Shown: positions 8,092-16,977, numbered from the stretch's first letter. The stretch is DNA of 64,000 nucleotides from Tissierella creatinini (GCA_005046945.1 SUSS01000008.1:33055-97054), one strand, 5' to 3'. The notes: generated by a model not told the origin, from the letters alone. Translations and numbers: made by a program.

Positions 8092-9237
8092 CTAATACCT
8101 AAAGATTGCTGCAAGTCCTGTTTGACTTGGCATCCTTTCCTCTGGAAGAACTACCACTTCTCCCTTATGCTTGATTACTAACATACTTATACTATTTAAT
8201 AAATCTCCTATCCTAGGGTCTTGTATTTCACCGCTTAATATCTCCCCTGTTTCCTTATCCATCTCTCCTGGTATGATTTTGCCTCCTTCTGCCATAAGGA
8301 TCTCTACTCGATTTTCTTGGGCAGCTCTGGCAATTTCTGCAATATCATCAGAGGCTAAGAACTTGGACCTTTCTAGATTATATCTTTCAACCAAGGCCTT
8401 TGTTTTTCCTAGGTAATGTGGCTCAATTATTTTCCAAGCTTCTTCTTTCAACTGGGCCGAAGTTAGGTTTTTGTAATCCTTTCTTATTCCATTTTTATAA
8501 AGATATGGATTGTTGGAAAGATTTCCAAATTCTCCATAATGCTCATCCAAGGTTGCTAATATTAAAGGTAGCTTCGTAGGGTTGGAGTATTTTTCCATTA
8601 TATACTTGTCCACATATCTAAAATACCTTTCGGTATCTTTTTCAACCTCTTCCTTTCTTCCTCCTTGTCCATAGAACACAGTTGCTCCCGAACCACCAAA
8701 AGAACCTGCTGAAATATGGGGTTCTGTATGTTGATCACCTAAAACCTCTTCTTTAGTAATATCGTCTTCTTCAGGAAACTCAACTTCCACAAATCCGTAC
8801 CTATTTCCTTCAAATAGTGCAAAGTTTGTCCTATCTAAACCCAATACATGGTATCTTTCTGCAGATTGAAAATTCCTTATTAAAGGTTTGATATAAAAGC
8901 TATTTGCTACTATGGAGACCTCTTCCACAGCACGAGCTAATCGATAAACAACGCATTTATTTCTATTTGCAAGCACAGCTAATCCATCGGTTGACTTATT
9001 CCAAAAAGTCCTGTCCTCAGCAATTTCATTGAAGGGCTGCAACAAAGCTTCTATGTCCTCTTTTGGATAATTTTCTTTTAGAGAGTCCCTAATGTCATTT
9101 ACAAGATTTTTAAATCTGATTAAATCTTGCCTATTTTCAGTTTTATGTCTATGAGTTTCTTGATATAGTGAAATAAACGGACCCACTTCCTCATTTATAA
9201 TCTCATGTGGAAAGTCATTTACAATTTCATACAACAT
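8092..9237 (-). CDS. baeRF family 3-like (bacterial archaeo-eukaryotic release factor-like) protein
   Basis: A 381-residue cytoplasmic protein resembling the bacterial eRF1-like (baeRF) families. An N-terminal region is followed by the eRF1 domain 2-like core (LAVLANRNKCVVYRL; HVLGLDRTNFALFEGNR). The FYGQGG segment lies in a Gly-rich loop, the place where true release factors carry GGQ. The C-terminal eRF1 domain 3-like part has ENRVEILMAEGG. Family members have been proposed to act on stalled or resting ribosomes; that role is inference here. Single gene with its own terminator and ATG. Confidence 0.75.
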   Translation of the reverse strand: MLYEIVNDFPHEIINEEVGPFISLYQETHRHKTENRQDLIRFKNLVNDIRDSLKENYPKEDIEALLQPFNEIAEDRTFWNKSTDGLAVLANRNKCVVYRLARAVEEVSIVANSFYIKPLIRNFQSAERYHVLGLDRTNFALFEGNRYGFVEVEFPEEDDITKEEVLGDQHTEPHISAGSFGGSGATVFYGQGGRKEEVEKDTERYFRYVDKYIMEKYSNPTKLPLILATLDEHYGEFGNLSNNPYLYKNGIRKDYKNLTSAQLKEEAWKIIEPHYLGKTKALVERYNLERSKFLASDDIAEIARAAQENRVEILMAEGGKIIPGEMDKETGEILSGEIQDPRIGDLLNSISMLVIKHKGEVVVLPEERMPSQTGLAAIFRY

Positions 9238-9349
9238 ACCTATCTCTCCTTTATTCTTAAAATCTTTGGTCCACTCTTTACATTAGATATACCCAAAAAT
9301 TTAAGGATAAAAGAATTTTTCTGAATTTTTCGATTTAAAATGCTTGTAC

Positions 9350-9820
9350 TTAATTTCTTAGAGTGGCCTTAATCATATCCTTATTGAGTAGCATTTCCAA
9401 GGCCTCTACAATAGACCTACTTACTATATCTGCTTTAGCTAAAAGCTTTCCCGACACCCCTTCACCTTCAATTATGGCTATGGAAATAATTGCTTCTTCA
9501 AACATGGGTATATCGTTAAAGCCATTCCCTACACAAATAGTATTACTGGCACCCAAGTTTCTCACAATTTCCCTTTTTGACTTTCCGGCATTTTCAGTTG
9601 GAAAGCTCAGCACCTTAGCATTTATGTCTTTACATTCTTCTTCAACCGTGCCGTATGTATCGGCAGTAAGTATATAGATATCCACATCTCCTGCTAACCT
9701 ATTTATTAAATCTTTGACACCATGAATTAATTTACCATTTATAGCAAGAGTGCCATTATAGTCAAATATGATGTTTTGGATTTCAAGATTGTTTCTACCA
9801 GGTATTTCATATCTTACCAT
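9350..9820 (-). CDS. HAD-superfamily phosphatase (soluble P-type ATPase-like)
   Basis: A 156-residue HAD protein without a large cap. Motif I is FDYNGT, with the nucleophilic Asp but Asn at +2 where phosphatases usually have Asp. Motif II is ILTADTYG, the Lys is in AGKSKREIV, and motif IV is CVGNGFNDIPMFEEA. This pattern resembles the soluble P-type-ATPase-like group. I start at the ATG at 9820 because the GTG five codons upstream lies within the GTGGAG ribosome binding site. The substrate is unknown. Confidence 0.8.
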   Translation of the reverse strand: MVRYEIPGRNNLEIQNIIFDYNGTLAINGKLIHGVKDLINRLAGDVDIYILTADTYGTVEEECKDINAKVLSFPTENAGKSKREIVRNLGASNTICVGNGFNDIPMFEEAIISIAIIEGEGVSGKLLAKADIVSRSIVEALEMLLNKDMIKATLRN

Positions 9821-9855
9821 GTTTATCAGCTCCACTTTGAATTTTAAAAATAATA

Positions 9856-9890
9856 GGGCAAGAATTCTCCCACTTTAGAAGTGGTGGGAG
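9856..9890. repeat. second copy of the IS200/IS605-end-like repeat
   Basis: The same GGGCAAGAATTCTCCCACTT core as at 4479, in the same orientation, here with a fuller hairpin CTCCCAC-TTTAGAA-GTGGTGGGAG. It lies in the gap between the HAD gene and the DegV gene. Confidence 0.5.
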
Positions 9891-9897
9891 CATGTCA

Positions 9898-10722
9898 CTA
9901 AAAGGATATAATAATGCCCTTGTCTCCTGCATAAGTAGCCATTGTAGCACCCATGGCATTGATTATTACATCTCTTGGCTTATATTTATCTATAATCATG
10001 TTTTTTAAATACTCTGCATCCTCAATATTATTTACATGGGTAATTCCAAATGCTGTATTGGAGAAGTCCTTCTTTTCATCCCCAATTATTTCAAGGGTTC
10101 TATTCAAGAACTTCTTCCTACCATGAACCTTTTCTAAAATCTCTACCTTTCCTTCAACTGCATGTAAAATCACCTTTATATCCAAGACCTTGGCTAAGGA
10201 ACCTTTAAATTTACTTAATCTGCCGCCCTTTACTATGTTTTCAAGGGTATCCAGTAAAATAAATATCCTAGAGTTTTTCTTCATTTCCTCCAGATGGTCA
10301 ACGATTTCATCTATTGTTTTACCTTCTTCTATTAACTCACCCGCCTCAATCAATTGAAGGCCATGACCTAAAGACCCTGCCAAGGTATCTATTACTCTAA
10401 TATCACCTTCTAAGTCTTTCACTGCTAAAGAGGCTGATTGATAGGTACCGCTAAGGCCTGAGGATATGGTAAGACAAAGAACGCTGCCATCTATTGCCAA
10501 CTTTTTAAAAGTTTCCCCAAATACACCAGGTGATGGCATAGATGTCTTTGGTAGCTCTTTGGCAGTTCTCATCTTGATATAGAACTCTTCCGGACTTATA
10601 TCAATACCTTCTAAATAGTCCTTCTTATCTATGCTAATAGTCAATGGTACTACTATTATATGGTATTTTTCTATTATCTCCTTTGGCAAATCCGATGTAC
10701 TATCTGTTACTAAATGAATCAT
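9898..10722 (-). CDS. DegV family fatty-acid-binding protein
   Basis: A 274-residue DegV/EDD-fold protein. The N-terminal VTDSTSDLP motif, the TSMPSPG segment that binds the fatty-acid carboxylate, the TISSGLSGTYQSA motif and the VKGGRLSKFKG loop are all present. Characterised members (FakB) present fatty acids to the kinase FakA for phospholipid synthesis. No FakA-type kinase is in the window. The ATG is preceded by GGGGGA. Confidence 0.93.
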   Translation of the reverse strand: MIHLVTDSTSDLPKEIIEKYHIIVVPLTISIDKKDYLEGIDISPEEFYIKMRTAKELPKTSMPSPGVFGETFKKLAIDGSVLCLTISSGLSGTYQSASLAVKDLEGDIRVIDTLAGSLGHGLQLIEAGELIEEGKTIDEIVDHLEEMKKNSRIFILLDTLENIVKGGRLSKFKGSLAKVLDIKVILHAVEGKVEILEKVHGRKKFLNRTLEIIGDEKKDFSNTAFGITHVNNIEDAEYLKNMIIDKYKPRDVIINAMGATMATYAGDKGIIISF

Positions 10723-10892
10723 TTAAAGTCCCCCTTCACTTTTTCATAAGCTCACTAATATTAGATTTACCCATTATATATAATCTGCTAACTTCATATT
10801 TAAGCGCATCAACCAAGCTTATCATCTCCTAATTTAATATTTCCATATATCATCTATTCTAAAGCAAATTTACTATATTAGCAAAAATTAAT

Positions 10893-10926
10893 AAGGTATT
10901 GTTCCTTAATTGAGAAACAATACCTT
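10893..10926. terminator. hairpin terminator downstream of the flotillin gene
   Basis: AAGGTATTGTT (10893-10903) pairs with AACAATACCTT (10916-10926). The minus strand continues ATTAATTTTTG, a modest U-run; the plus strand continues TACTTTTTTTC. Confidence 0.65.
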
Positions 10927-10947
10927 TACTTTTTTTCTTAGTTCTTA

Positions 10948-12360
10948 CTATGCATCAGCTAGAGCTTCTTCTAGCTCTTCCTTGGACTTATCCGACTTAG
11001 TATACCTATTTAGTATCTCAACTAAATCTAGCCCCGTCATATCCTTGATGGATTGAAATCCATTTCCTGTAATATCAGTTACAGCCTTAGAAAGCTTGGA
11101 AGCCCCTTCTCTTCCCCCATTATCTATAATGGTTATCTTATCTACAGCCTGCATTGGCTTGGAAACCTCTGCCATAATCTCTGGAAGTCTAGCCACTACC
11201 AGTTCAACTATAGCCGCCTCCCCATACTTAGCCATAGCCTCAGCCAATTTATCCTTTGCCATTGCTTCAGCCAGACCCTTAGCCTTAATGGCCTCAGCCT
11301 CTGCAAGACCTCTTGCCTTTATAGCTTCTGCTTCGGCTTGAGCTTCGATTCTCTTAGCTTCTGCTGATGCCATAGCCTTGATTTTAATAGCTTCAGCCTC
11401 TGATTCTGCCAGCTTTATAGCTGCTATCTTATCTGCTTCTGCCTTTACCTCTGCTTCATATTTCTTTGCATCGGCTGGTTTCCTTACCTTTGCTACCAAA
11501 TCCTCTTCTACTACTATGGCATTCTTTTTAGCCAATGCTGCCTGTTGCTCCGCCACTAAGGACTCATTTTCAATCTCCTTAAGCCTATAGGCTACGTCTG
11601 CATTCGCCTTTGCCCTATCCTGCTCAGCCCTATAACTTTCTACTTTTATAGCCTTATCTCTTTCTGCCTCTGCAATTGCAGTATCCGCCTCAAGCTTAGC
11701 CTTCTGACCTACTCTTATAGCGTCAGCAGTTTTAATTTCTGTATCCCTTTTTCTTTCTGCCGTCGCTATGTCAGCATCCGCTTGAGCAGATGCTATTTGA
11801 GGTATGGCCCTGTTTTCCAAATAGCCACCTTGAGTAGCTATCTTCAAAATTGTATAGGATACAAGCTGCAAACCCATGGACTCCAGTTCAAGCCTAATAT
11901 CTTGCTCTATCTGGTGCTCAAAGGATGCCCTATCTTCATTTATCTGCTCTACTGTAAGGGTAGATACTATACCCCTCAACTTACCTTCAAGAATTTGCTC
12001 TACCATTTTGCTAATCACGGTAACTGTACTATCTGCACTTCCTCCCACACAAAACTGCTCTACAGCTTTCATAATGCTTTCTTCTTCGTTCTTTACCTTG
12101 ACTATGGCAGTTCCAACTACATCAACGAATATCCCTTGCTTTGAGGGTGCTTCGCTAACATCTGTAGTCATGGATATGTTCTCTAAGGATATTGTACATG
12201 AGGTCTCAAGTATAGGAATTAAAATTCCTCCCTTACCTGTAAGTACTCTCTTCTTTAGCCCTGTAATTACCATAGCTTTATCTGCAGGAACCCTTCTCCA
12301 CATGGCCAGGATAAGTACAATAAGTAAAAGTATTGCTCCTCCAATAATTATAAAATCCAA
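10948..12360 (-). CDS. flotillin-like SPFH membrane scaffold protein
   Basis: A 470-residue flotillin. It has one N-terminal membrane segment (about 2-20), an SPFH/band 7 domain to about 190, then a long Ala/Glu/Lys-rich coiled coil with repeated EA-rich steps (SAEAKRIEAQAEAEAIKARG, then LAEAEAIKAKGLAEAMAK). The C-terminal region is typical of FloT/YuaG proteins that organise membrane microdomains. The start is TTG, with AAGGAG eight bases upstream; the nearby ATGs are out of frame. No NfeD-type partner gene is adjacent. Confidence 0.92.
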   Translation of the reverse strand: MDFIIIGGAILLLIVLILAMWRRVPADKAMVITGLKKRVLTGKGGILIPILETSCTISLENISMTTDVSEAPSKQGIFVDVVGTAIVKVKNEEESIMKAVEQFCVGGSADSTVTVISKMVEQILEGKLRGIVSTLTVEQINEDRASFEHQIEQDIRLELESMGLQLVSYTILKIATQGGYLENRAIPQIASAQADADIATAERKRDTEIKTADAIRVGQKAKLEADTAIAEAERDKAIKVESYRAEQDRAKANADVAYRLKEIENESLVAEQQAALAKKNAIVVEEDLVAKVRKPADAKKYEAEVKAEADKIAAIKLAESEAEAIKIKAMASAEAKRIEAQAEAEAIKARGLAEAEAIKAKGLAEAMAKDKLAEAMAKYGEAAIVELVVARLPEIMAEVSKPMQAVDKITIIDNGGREGASKLSKAVTDITGNGFQSIKDMTGLDLVEILNRYTKSDKSKEELEEALADA

Positions 12361-12464
12361 TACATCATCTCCTTGTTTTTATTTGTGAAATAATTGGCCT
12401 CGTTGTATTCATTTACCCAAATTATTAAGAAAAGTAACTATTGAATTCTATTCAAAATAAAAAA

Positions 12465-12496
12465 GAAGATGATTTTCTTCTTCAGATTTCATCTTC
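12465..12496 (-). terminator. terminator of the dap/aspartokinase operon
   Basis: GAAGATGA and TCATCTTC pair on the minus strand and are followed by TTTTTTATTTTG. The repeat at 12516 lies between the aspartokinase stop and this terminator. Confidence 0.65.
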
Positions 12497-12515
12497 TCCT
12501 TCACACTTCTTACTT

Positions 12516-12646
12516 TTAAGCATCGATGAAACTGCTTGCAGTTTCTACACACTGCTGCAACGAGGTGAGTGATTACAACACCCACCTGTTGTAGAATAAG
12601 GAAACCCAGCCGCTTAAAGAAGTGGGGGACATATTCACCTCGTTAT
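12516..12646. repeat. modular hairpin repeat, copy A
   Basis: A 131-bp repeat shared with 33588 and 41412. In plus orientation it holds the hairpin GAAACTGC-TT-GCAGTTTC, the module TGCAACGAGGTGA, the hairpin TACAACA-CCCACC-TGTTGTA, the hairpin CCGCTT-AAAG-AAGTGG, and a closing arm TTCACCTCGTTAT complementary to AACGAGGTGA. The whole would fold into a branched structure. Its right edge supplies the last codons and stop of the aspartokinase gene. Confidence 0.8.
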
Positions 12647-13951
12647 AAATTCAGCATAAATTGCCCTTAAGGCATTGGCATAATCCTTTTCATCTACGCC
12701 GATGATTACATTCAGCTCGCTTGAGCCCAAGTCCATCATCCTTACGTTAATATCCGCCTTATATATAGCTGAGAACAGCCTAACTGCAGTTCCCTTTGTA
12801 TTTATAAGGCTCTTTCCTACTATTGCAATCATTGCAATCCCATGGTCAATTCTTACCTTATCGGCTTTCACAGCCCTATAAATATCAGTGCTGATATTAT
12901 CCATCTTATCCACAATAGCTGCAGTACTTACAACAACCGACATGGTGTCTATACCTGTAGGCAGGTGTTCAAATGGAACGCCATATCTTTCAAGGACTTC
13001 AAGAACCCTTCTTCCAAATCCAAGCTCCTGGTTCATCATATCCTTTTCAACTGTAATGCTGGAGAAGCCTTGCCTTCCGGCAACTCCTGTAACCATTCTG
13101 CCACCCTCAGCCTTTTCCGTAGATGGGACTATAAAAGTGCCCTTATCTTGAGGTGCGTTGGTGTTCTTGATATTAATAGGAATTCCCGATTCACTTACCG
13201 GGAATATGGCATCCTCATGCATTACAGTGGCTCCCATATAGGAAAGCTCTCTTAGTTCCTTATAGGAGATAATATCTATTACCTTAGGGTTTTCTACTAT
13301 TCTAGGGTCAGCCATTAGCATACCCGATACATCAGTCCAGTTTTCATAAAGACTTGCTCCAATTGCACGGGCAACTATGGATCCTGTAATATCGGAACCA
13401 CCTCTTGAAAAGGTCTTTATGGTTCCATTTGGCATAGACCCATAAAATCCAGGGATTACAGCATACTCATGATTCTCAAGAACACTAGCTAATACCTTGT
13501 TTGTAGTATGAGCATCAAAATTGCCATCCTCGTGAAAGAATATCACCTTTTCTGCATCTATAAAATCATATCCCAAATACTCAGCCAATATCATGGAGTT
13601 TAAATACTCTCCACGACTGGATATATAGTCACTACCTGCATGAAAAATTGCAATCTTTATTTTTTCAAACTCCTCTTTGAGAGAGAAATCCAATTCTAAA
13701 TCAGATATTATCTTATTGTATCTGTCCTCTATTTTTTTAAATTCATCATCTATATTTTCATTGTTCTTTGCTAAATTGAAGCACTTATAAAGCATGTCCG
13801 TAACCTTAACATCATCGGAAAATCTCTTTCCGGGTGCAGAAGCAACCACATATCTTCTTTCAGGTTCACTTTTAATTATCTGGGCAACCTTCCTAAACTG
13901 ACTTGCATCAGCAAGGGAGCTGCCACCAAATTTTAAAACCTTAACTTCCAT
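12635..13951 (-). CDS. lysC: aspartate kinase
   Basis: A 438-residue monofunctional aspartokinase, the first step from aspartate to lysine, threonine and methionine. KFGGSSLADASQF opens the kinase domain; SRGGSDITGS (near 184-193) and TDVSGMLMADPR are typical. Two ACT domains fill the C-terminus (about 300-435; GVAGRQGFSSITVEKDM, VGKSLINTKGTA, VRMMDLGSSELNVIIGV), so feedback by an amino acid is likely. It is the last gene of the lysine-riboswitch operon. The final Ile-Thr-Arg-stop is encoded by the end of the repeat at 12516-12646. The class is clear; the symbol is by function. Confidence 0.92.
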   Translation of the reverse strand: MEVKVLKFGGSSLADASQFRKVAQIIKSEPERRYVVASAPGKRFSDDVKVTDMLYKCFNLAKNNENIDDEFKKIEDRYNKIISDLELDFSLKEEFEKIKIAIFHAGSDYISSRGEYLNSMILAEYLGYDFIDAEKVIFFHEDGNFDAHTTNKVLASVLENHEYAVIPGFYGSMPNGTIKTFSRGGSDITGSIVARAIGASLYENWTDVSGMLMADPRIVENPKVIDIISYKELRELSYMGATVMHEDAIFPVSESGIPINIKNTNAPQDKGTFIVPSTEKAEGGRMVTGVAGRQGFSSITVEKDMMNQELGFGRRVLEVLERYGVPFEHLPTGIDTMSVVVSTAAIVDKMDNISTDIYRAVKADKVRIDHGIAMIAIVGKSLINTKGTAVRLFSAIYKADINVRMMDLGSSELNVIIGVDEKDYANALRAIYAEFITR

Positions 13952-13986
13952 TTACTTATGATCCCCTTTATCTTAGGTTTATTCAC

Positions 13987-14019
13987 AATAACCAAAGGGG
14001 ACGGTTCCCTTTGGTTATT
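13987..14019 (-). other. intercistronic hairpin between ddh and the aspartokinase gene
   Basis: AATAACCAAAGGG (13987-13999) pairs exactly with CCCTTTGGTTATT (14007-14019). No U-run follows on the minus strand, so it more likely sets mRNA processing or the expression ratio than ends transcription. Confidence 0.55.
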
Positions 14020-14020
14020 T

Positions 14021-15001
14021 CTACAGCATATGCGCTCTTAATTCTTCAGGAGAAAACGCTGAAAGGTCGACCGGCGCCACATCGAATACAGTCTTGCAGC
14101 CTGTTATGCCTCTGTTTTTCATCCTATAGGCAGCTCTGGCATAGGCCACAAGCACGCTTGAAGTAAATTCAGGATTGGAATCCAGTTTTAACACATACTC
14201 AATTACATGGTTATTTTCCTCATTCCATCCTGTTTTACCTGTTCTTATAACATTTCCTCCATGTGGAATTCCTGCATGCTCTTTGTGTAGCTCTTCTTGG
14301 GATATAAAGCGAACTGTAGTATCATAATCCGCAAAATAGGCGGGCATATTTACTATTTCACTTTCAATTCTTTTAAGGTCCGCTCCTTCTTCAGCTACTA
14401 CAAAGCATTCTCTCTTATGCTTTTCTCCGGATGCCAGAGTTGGATTTTGGCCATTTCTTACTGATTCCAATGCCACTTCTATAGGTATGGTATACTGCTT
14501 AGCATCCTTAACTCCTTGAATTCTTCTTATGGCATTTGAATGACCTTGGCTAACTCCCTTGCCCCAAAATGTATAATCATTACCCTTTGGAAGAATAGCA
14601 TTTGCAAGTACTCTGTTTAAGGAAAACATGCCAGGATCCCAGCCTACTGAAATAAGGGCAAGGTTACCTCCTTCCCTTGCTACTTTATCTACATTTTCAA
14701 AATGCTGAGGGATAGCCGAATGGTTATCAAAACTGTCTATTACATTGAAAGTCTTTGCCAATTCCGGAGTCATTTGGGGCAAATCAGTGGCACTTCCTCC
14801 GCATATTATCATTACATCTATCTGATCCTTCATATTTACTGCTTCAGAAATGCTATATACCTTTACTCCTTGGGTCAATAATGTCACATCACCGGGATTT
14901 CTTCTTGTGAAAACTCCTACAAGCTCCATATCCGGATTTTGTTTAATGGCGCATTCCACGCCTCTTCCTAAGTTGCCATATCCAGCTATTCCTATTCTCA
15001 T
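14021..15001 (-). CDS. ddh: meso-diaminopimelate D-dehydrogenase
   Basis: A 326-residue NADPH-dependent enzyme that makes meso-diaminopimelate from tetrahydrodipicolinate in one step. The N-terminal Rossmann motif is GIAGYGNLGRG. The substrate-binding stretches SVGWDPGMFSLNR and WGKGVSQGHSNAIRR are characteristic of the family. I start at the ATG at 15001 because the ATG three codons upstream lies within the AAGGATG ribosome binding site. It sits between dapB and aspartokinase in the lysine operon and can bypass the acyl-transfer branch. Confidence 0.93.
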   Translation of the reverse strand: MRIGIAGYGNLGRGVECAIKQNPDMELVGVFTRRNPGDVTLLTQGVKVYSISEAVNMKDQIDVMIICGGSATDLPQMTPELAKTFNVIDSFDNHSAIPQHFENVDKVAREGGNLALISVGWDPGMFSLNRVLANAILPKGNDYTFWGKGVSQGHSNAIRRIQGVKDAKQYTIPIEVALESVRNGQNPTLASGEKHKRECFVVAEEGADLKRIESEIVNMPAYFADYDTTVRFISQEELHKEHAGIPHGGNVIRTGKTGWNEENNHVIEYVLKLDSNPEFTSSVLVAYARAAYRMKNRGITGCKTVFDVAPVDLSAFSPEELRAHML

Positions 15002-15015
15002 AATATACATCCTTT

Positions 15016-15723
15016 CTATCCTAACATATCCTTCATCGTATACATGCCTGCATCCTGCTTAATTAAGAACTCTGCTGCAGCGACAGCTCCTTCAGCAAAG
15101 AGAGCCCTGCTATGTGCTTCATGCCTTAAGGTAATAGTTTGACTATCAGTTCCTACGATTATCTCATGGTCTCCTACTATATTGCCCATTCTTATTGCAT
15201 GAATTCCAATTTCGTTTTTTTCTCTCTTCTTATGGCCCCTACGTCCTAAATTATATACAAGGTCATTTCTTACATCTTTAATTTCATCTGCCAATAAAAG
15301 GGCAGTACCACTTGGTGCATCTAGTTTCCTATTGTGATGTCTCTCAACGATTTCAATTTCAGCATCAGGCATCATAGTTACAGTTTTCCTTGCTAACTCT
15401 ATTAATAGGGCAATCCCTAAGGACATATTAGCTGCCATAAAAACCGGAATTTGAGTAGCTGCATCTGCAATAATCTGCAACTCCTCTACATTATGACCCG
15501 TAGTTGCAACTACAAGAGGCAGTTTTTTATTTACTGCATAGGCTACTAGATTTCCTGTTGATTCATGATTTGAAAAATCAATTATACAGTCAGCCTCACT
15601 CTCGAATTCATTGATATTCCTTCCAACCCCTCCAGCTAATGTGGAGTTTCTATATCCATTTTCAATAATCTTGATAAGTTCCTGTCCCATCCTTCCGGCA
15701 CTTCCATGGACTAAAATCCTCAT
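15016..15723 (-). CDS. dapB: 4-hydroxy-tetrahydrodipicolinate reductase
   Basis: A 235-residue NAD(P)H-dependent reductase, the second diaminopimelate-specific step. The nucleotide-binding GSAGRMGQ (near 7), the ATTGHN segment and the catalytic HHNRKLDAPSGTALLLAD motif are present. I prefer the ATG at 15723 (GGGG at good spacing) over the GTG two codons upstream. It is followed 14 bases later by ddh and preceded 28 bases earlier by dapA. Confidence 0.95.
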   Translation of the reverse strand: MRILVHGSAGRMGQELIKIIENGYRNSTLAGGVGRNINEFESEADCIIDFSNHESTGNLVAYAVNKKLPLVVATTGHNVEELQIIADAATQIPVFMAANMSLGIALLIELARKTVTMMPDAEIEIVERHHNRKLDAPSGTALLLADEIKDVRNDLVYNLGRRGHKKREKNEIGIHAIRMGNIVGDHEIIVGTDSQTITLRHEAHSRALFAEGAVAAAEFLIKQDAGMYTMKDMLG

Positions 15724-15751
15724 ACTCACACCCCTATACTTTTTTTATCAA

Positions 15752-16642
15752 CTACCCTAGTTTAATACCCAATTCTTTCATAAGTCCTAACATCTTTTCT
15801 CTATTTTGACTCTCCATTCTGGTAAGCGGAAGTCTTAAATAGTTCTCACCATATCCCATAGCAGCTACTGCAGCCTTTACAGGTATTGGATTTACTTCAC
15901 AGAATAGTGAATTTATAAATGGAATTAAGTCTAATTGAAGCTTTGCACTTCCTGCTACATCACCTTTAAACCATCTATCGCATATTTCCACTGTTTCTTT
16001 AGGCATTACATTTGAAAGTACGGAGATTACACCAATCCCACCAAGAGCTAATAATGGAACTATCTGATCGTCATTTCCTGAATATATGTCCAATTTATCT
16101 CCGCAAAGATGTGCTATTTCAGCTATTTGTGATATATTTCCACTTGCTTCTTTAATGGCTACAATATTTGGATGTTCAGCTAGAGCCTGACAAGTCTTAG
16201 GAGCAATATTTACTCCTGTTCTCGATGGAACATTATATAGTATAATCGGCTTTGTACTTCTATCCGCAATCATTGTAAAGGTTTCAATAAGTCCGTTTTG
16301 AGTTGCTTTATTGTAATAAGGCGTTACAACCAGCATTGCATCAGCACCGATTTCGCAAGCATATTCAGTTAAATCTATGGCATATGCAGTGTCATTACTT
16401 CCAGTACCTGCTATTACCGGAACTCTTCCATTTACCTTTTCAACTGCATACTTCATTACAGCTCTGTGCTCTTCATCTGTTAAAGTAGAACTCTCTCCTG
16501 TGGTTCCGCAAGTCACTATAGCATTAATTCCTTGTTCTATTTGCCACTCGATTAGTCTTCCATAGCTTTCATAGTCAACTCCATTTTCATTCATAGGTGT
16601 TACAATAGCCGTAGCTGCTCCGGTAAATACTCTCTTCTTCAT
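15752..16642 (-). CDS. dapA: 4-hydroxy-tetrahydrodipicolinate synthase
   Basis: A 296-residue TIM-barrel aldolase that condenses pyruvate with aspartate semialdehyde. The GTTGESSTL motif (near 46), the catalytic Tyr in ILYNVPSRTGVN (near 135) and the Schiff-base Lys in IVAIKEASGN (near 164) are visible. It is the first gene of the operon and lies directly behind the lysine riboswitch and its terminator. Confidence 0.96.
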   Translation of the reverse strand: MKKRVFTGAATAIVTPMNENGVDYESYGRLIEWQIEQGINAIVTCGTTGESSTLTDEEHRAVMKYAVEKVNGRVPVIAGTGSNDTAYAIDLTEYACEIGADAMLVVTPYYNKATQNGLIETFTMIADRSTKPIILYNVPSRTGVNIAPKTCQALAEHPNIVAIKEASGNISQIAEIAHLCGDKLDIYSGNDDQIVPLLALGGIGVISVLSNVMPKETVEICDRWFKGDVAGSAKLQLDLIPFINSLFCEVNPIPVKAAVAAMGYGENYLRLPLTRMESQNREKMLGLMKELGIKLG

Positions 16643-16711
16643 ATTAATCTCTCCTTTATTTTTAATATGCGGTAGAGCGGTTGCTTGTATGGGTCCTTTT
16701 GGTTAGGTCAT

Positions 16712-16739
16712 AAAAAAAGATAGGCTGAGCCTATCTTTT
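16712..16739 (-). terminator. lysine riboswitch expression-platform terminator
   Basis: AAAGATAGGCT and AGCCTATCTTT pair on the minus strand and run into a seven-base U tract, between the aptamer and dapA. It would form when lysine is bound. Confidence 0.85.
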
Positions 16740-16789
16740 AAGTTTACATAAATTAAATACAAGTAAAAGTATACATTTTATGTATTTTA

Positions 16790-16970
16790 AAGGATAGCTC
16801 TCTGCATTTTAATGCAACAACAAAACAAATCTTATTTCATTCTGCCAGATCAGTCTTTCGCCTCAACTGTCTTCGGCACTTATACCTTTCGTATCCCACA
16901 CTGCCCTTGCGAAGGTCTTCCATAGGATAATACTCTTTATAAAGTGCGCCTCTACCATAACTATTTAATT
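16790..16970 (-). promoter_or_regulatory. lysine riboswitch (L box)
   Basis: Read on the minus strand the leader contains, in order, GGTAGAGGCGCA, AAGAGTA, GGAAGACCTTCG, AAGTGCCGAAGA, GAGGCGAAAGACTGATCTGG and a long closing arm. These are the conserved blocks of the five-helix lysine aptamer core. A terminator follows and dapA is the first gene, so the dapA-dapB-ddh-aspartokinase operon is very likely switched off by lysine. Confidence 0.88.
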
Positions 16971-16977
16971 GCATACA

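Noticed and set aside
11053-11590. Several long plus-strand frames opposite the flotillin gene
   Set aside because: They are shadows of the Ala/Glu-rich coiled coil; low-complexity codons on one strand leave the opposite frames free of stops.
13987-14019. Terminator between ddh and aspartokinase
   Set aside because: The hairpin is strong but no U-run follows on the transcribed strand, and aspartokinase has no separate promoter that I could find.
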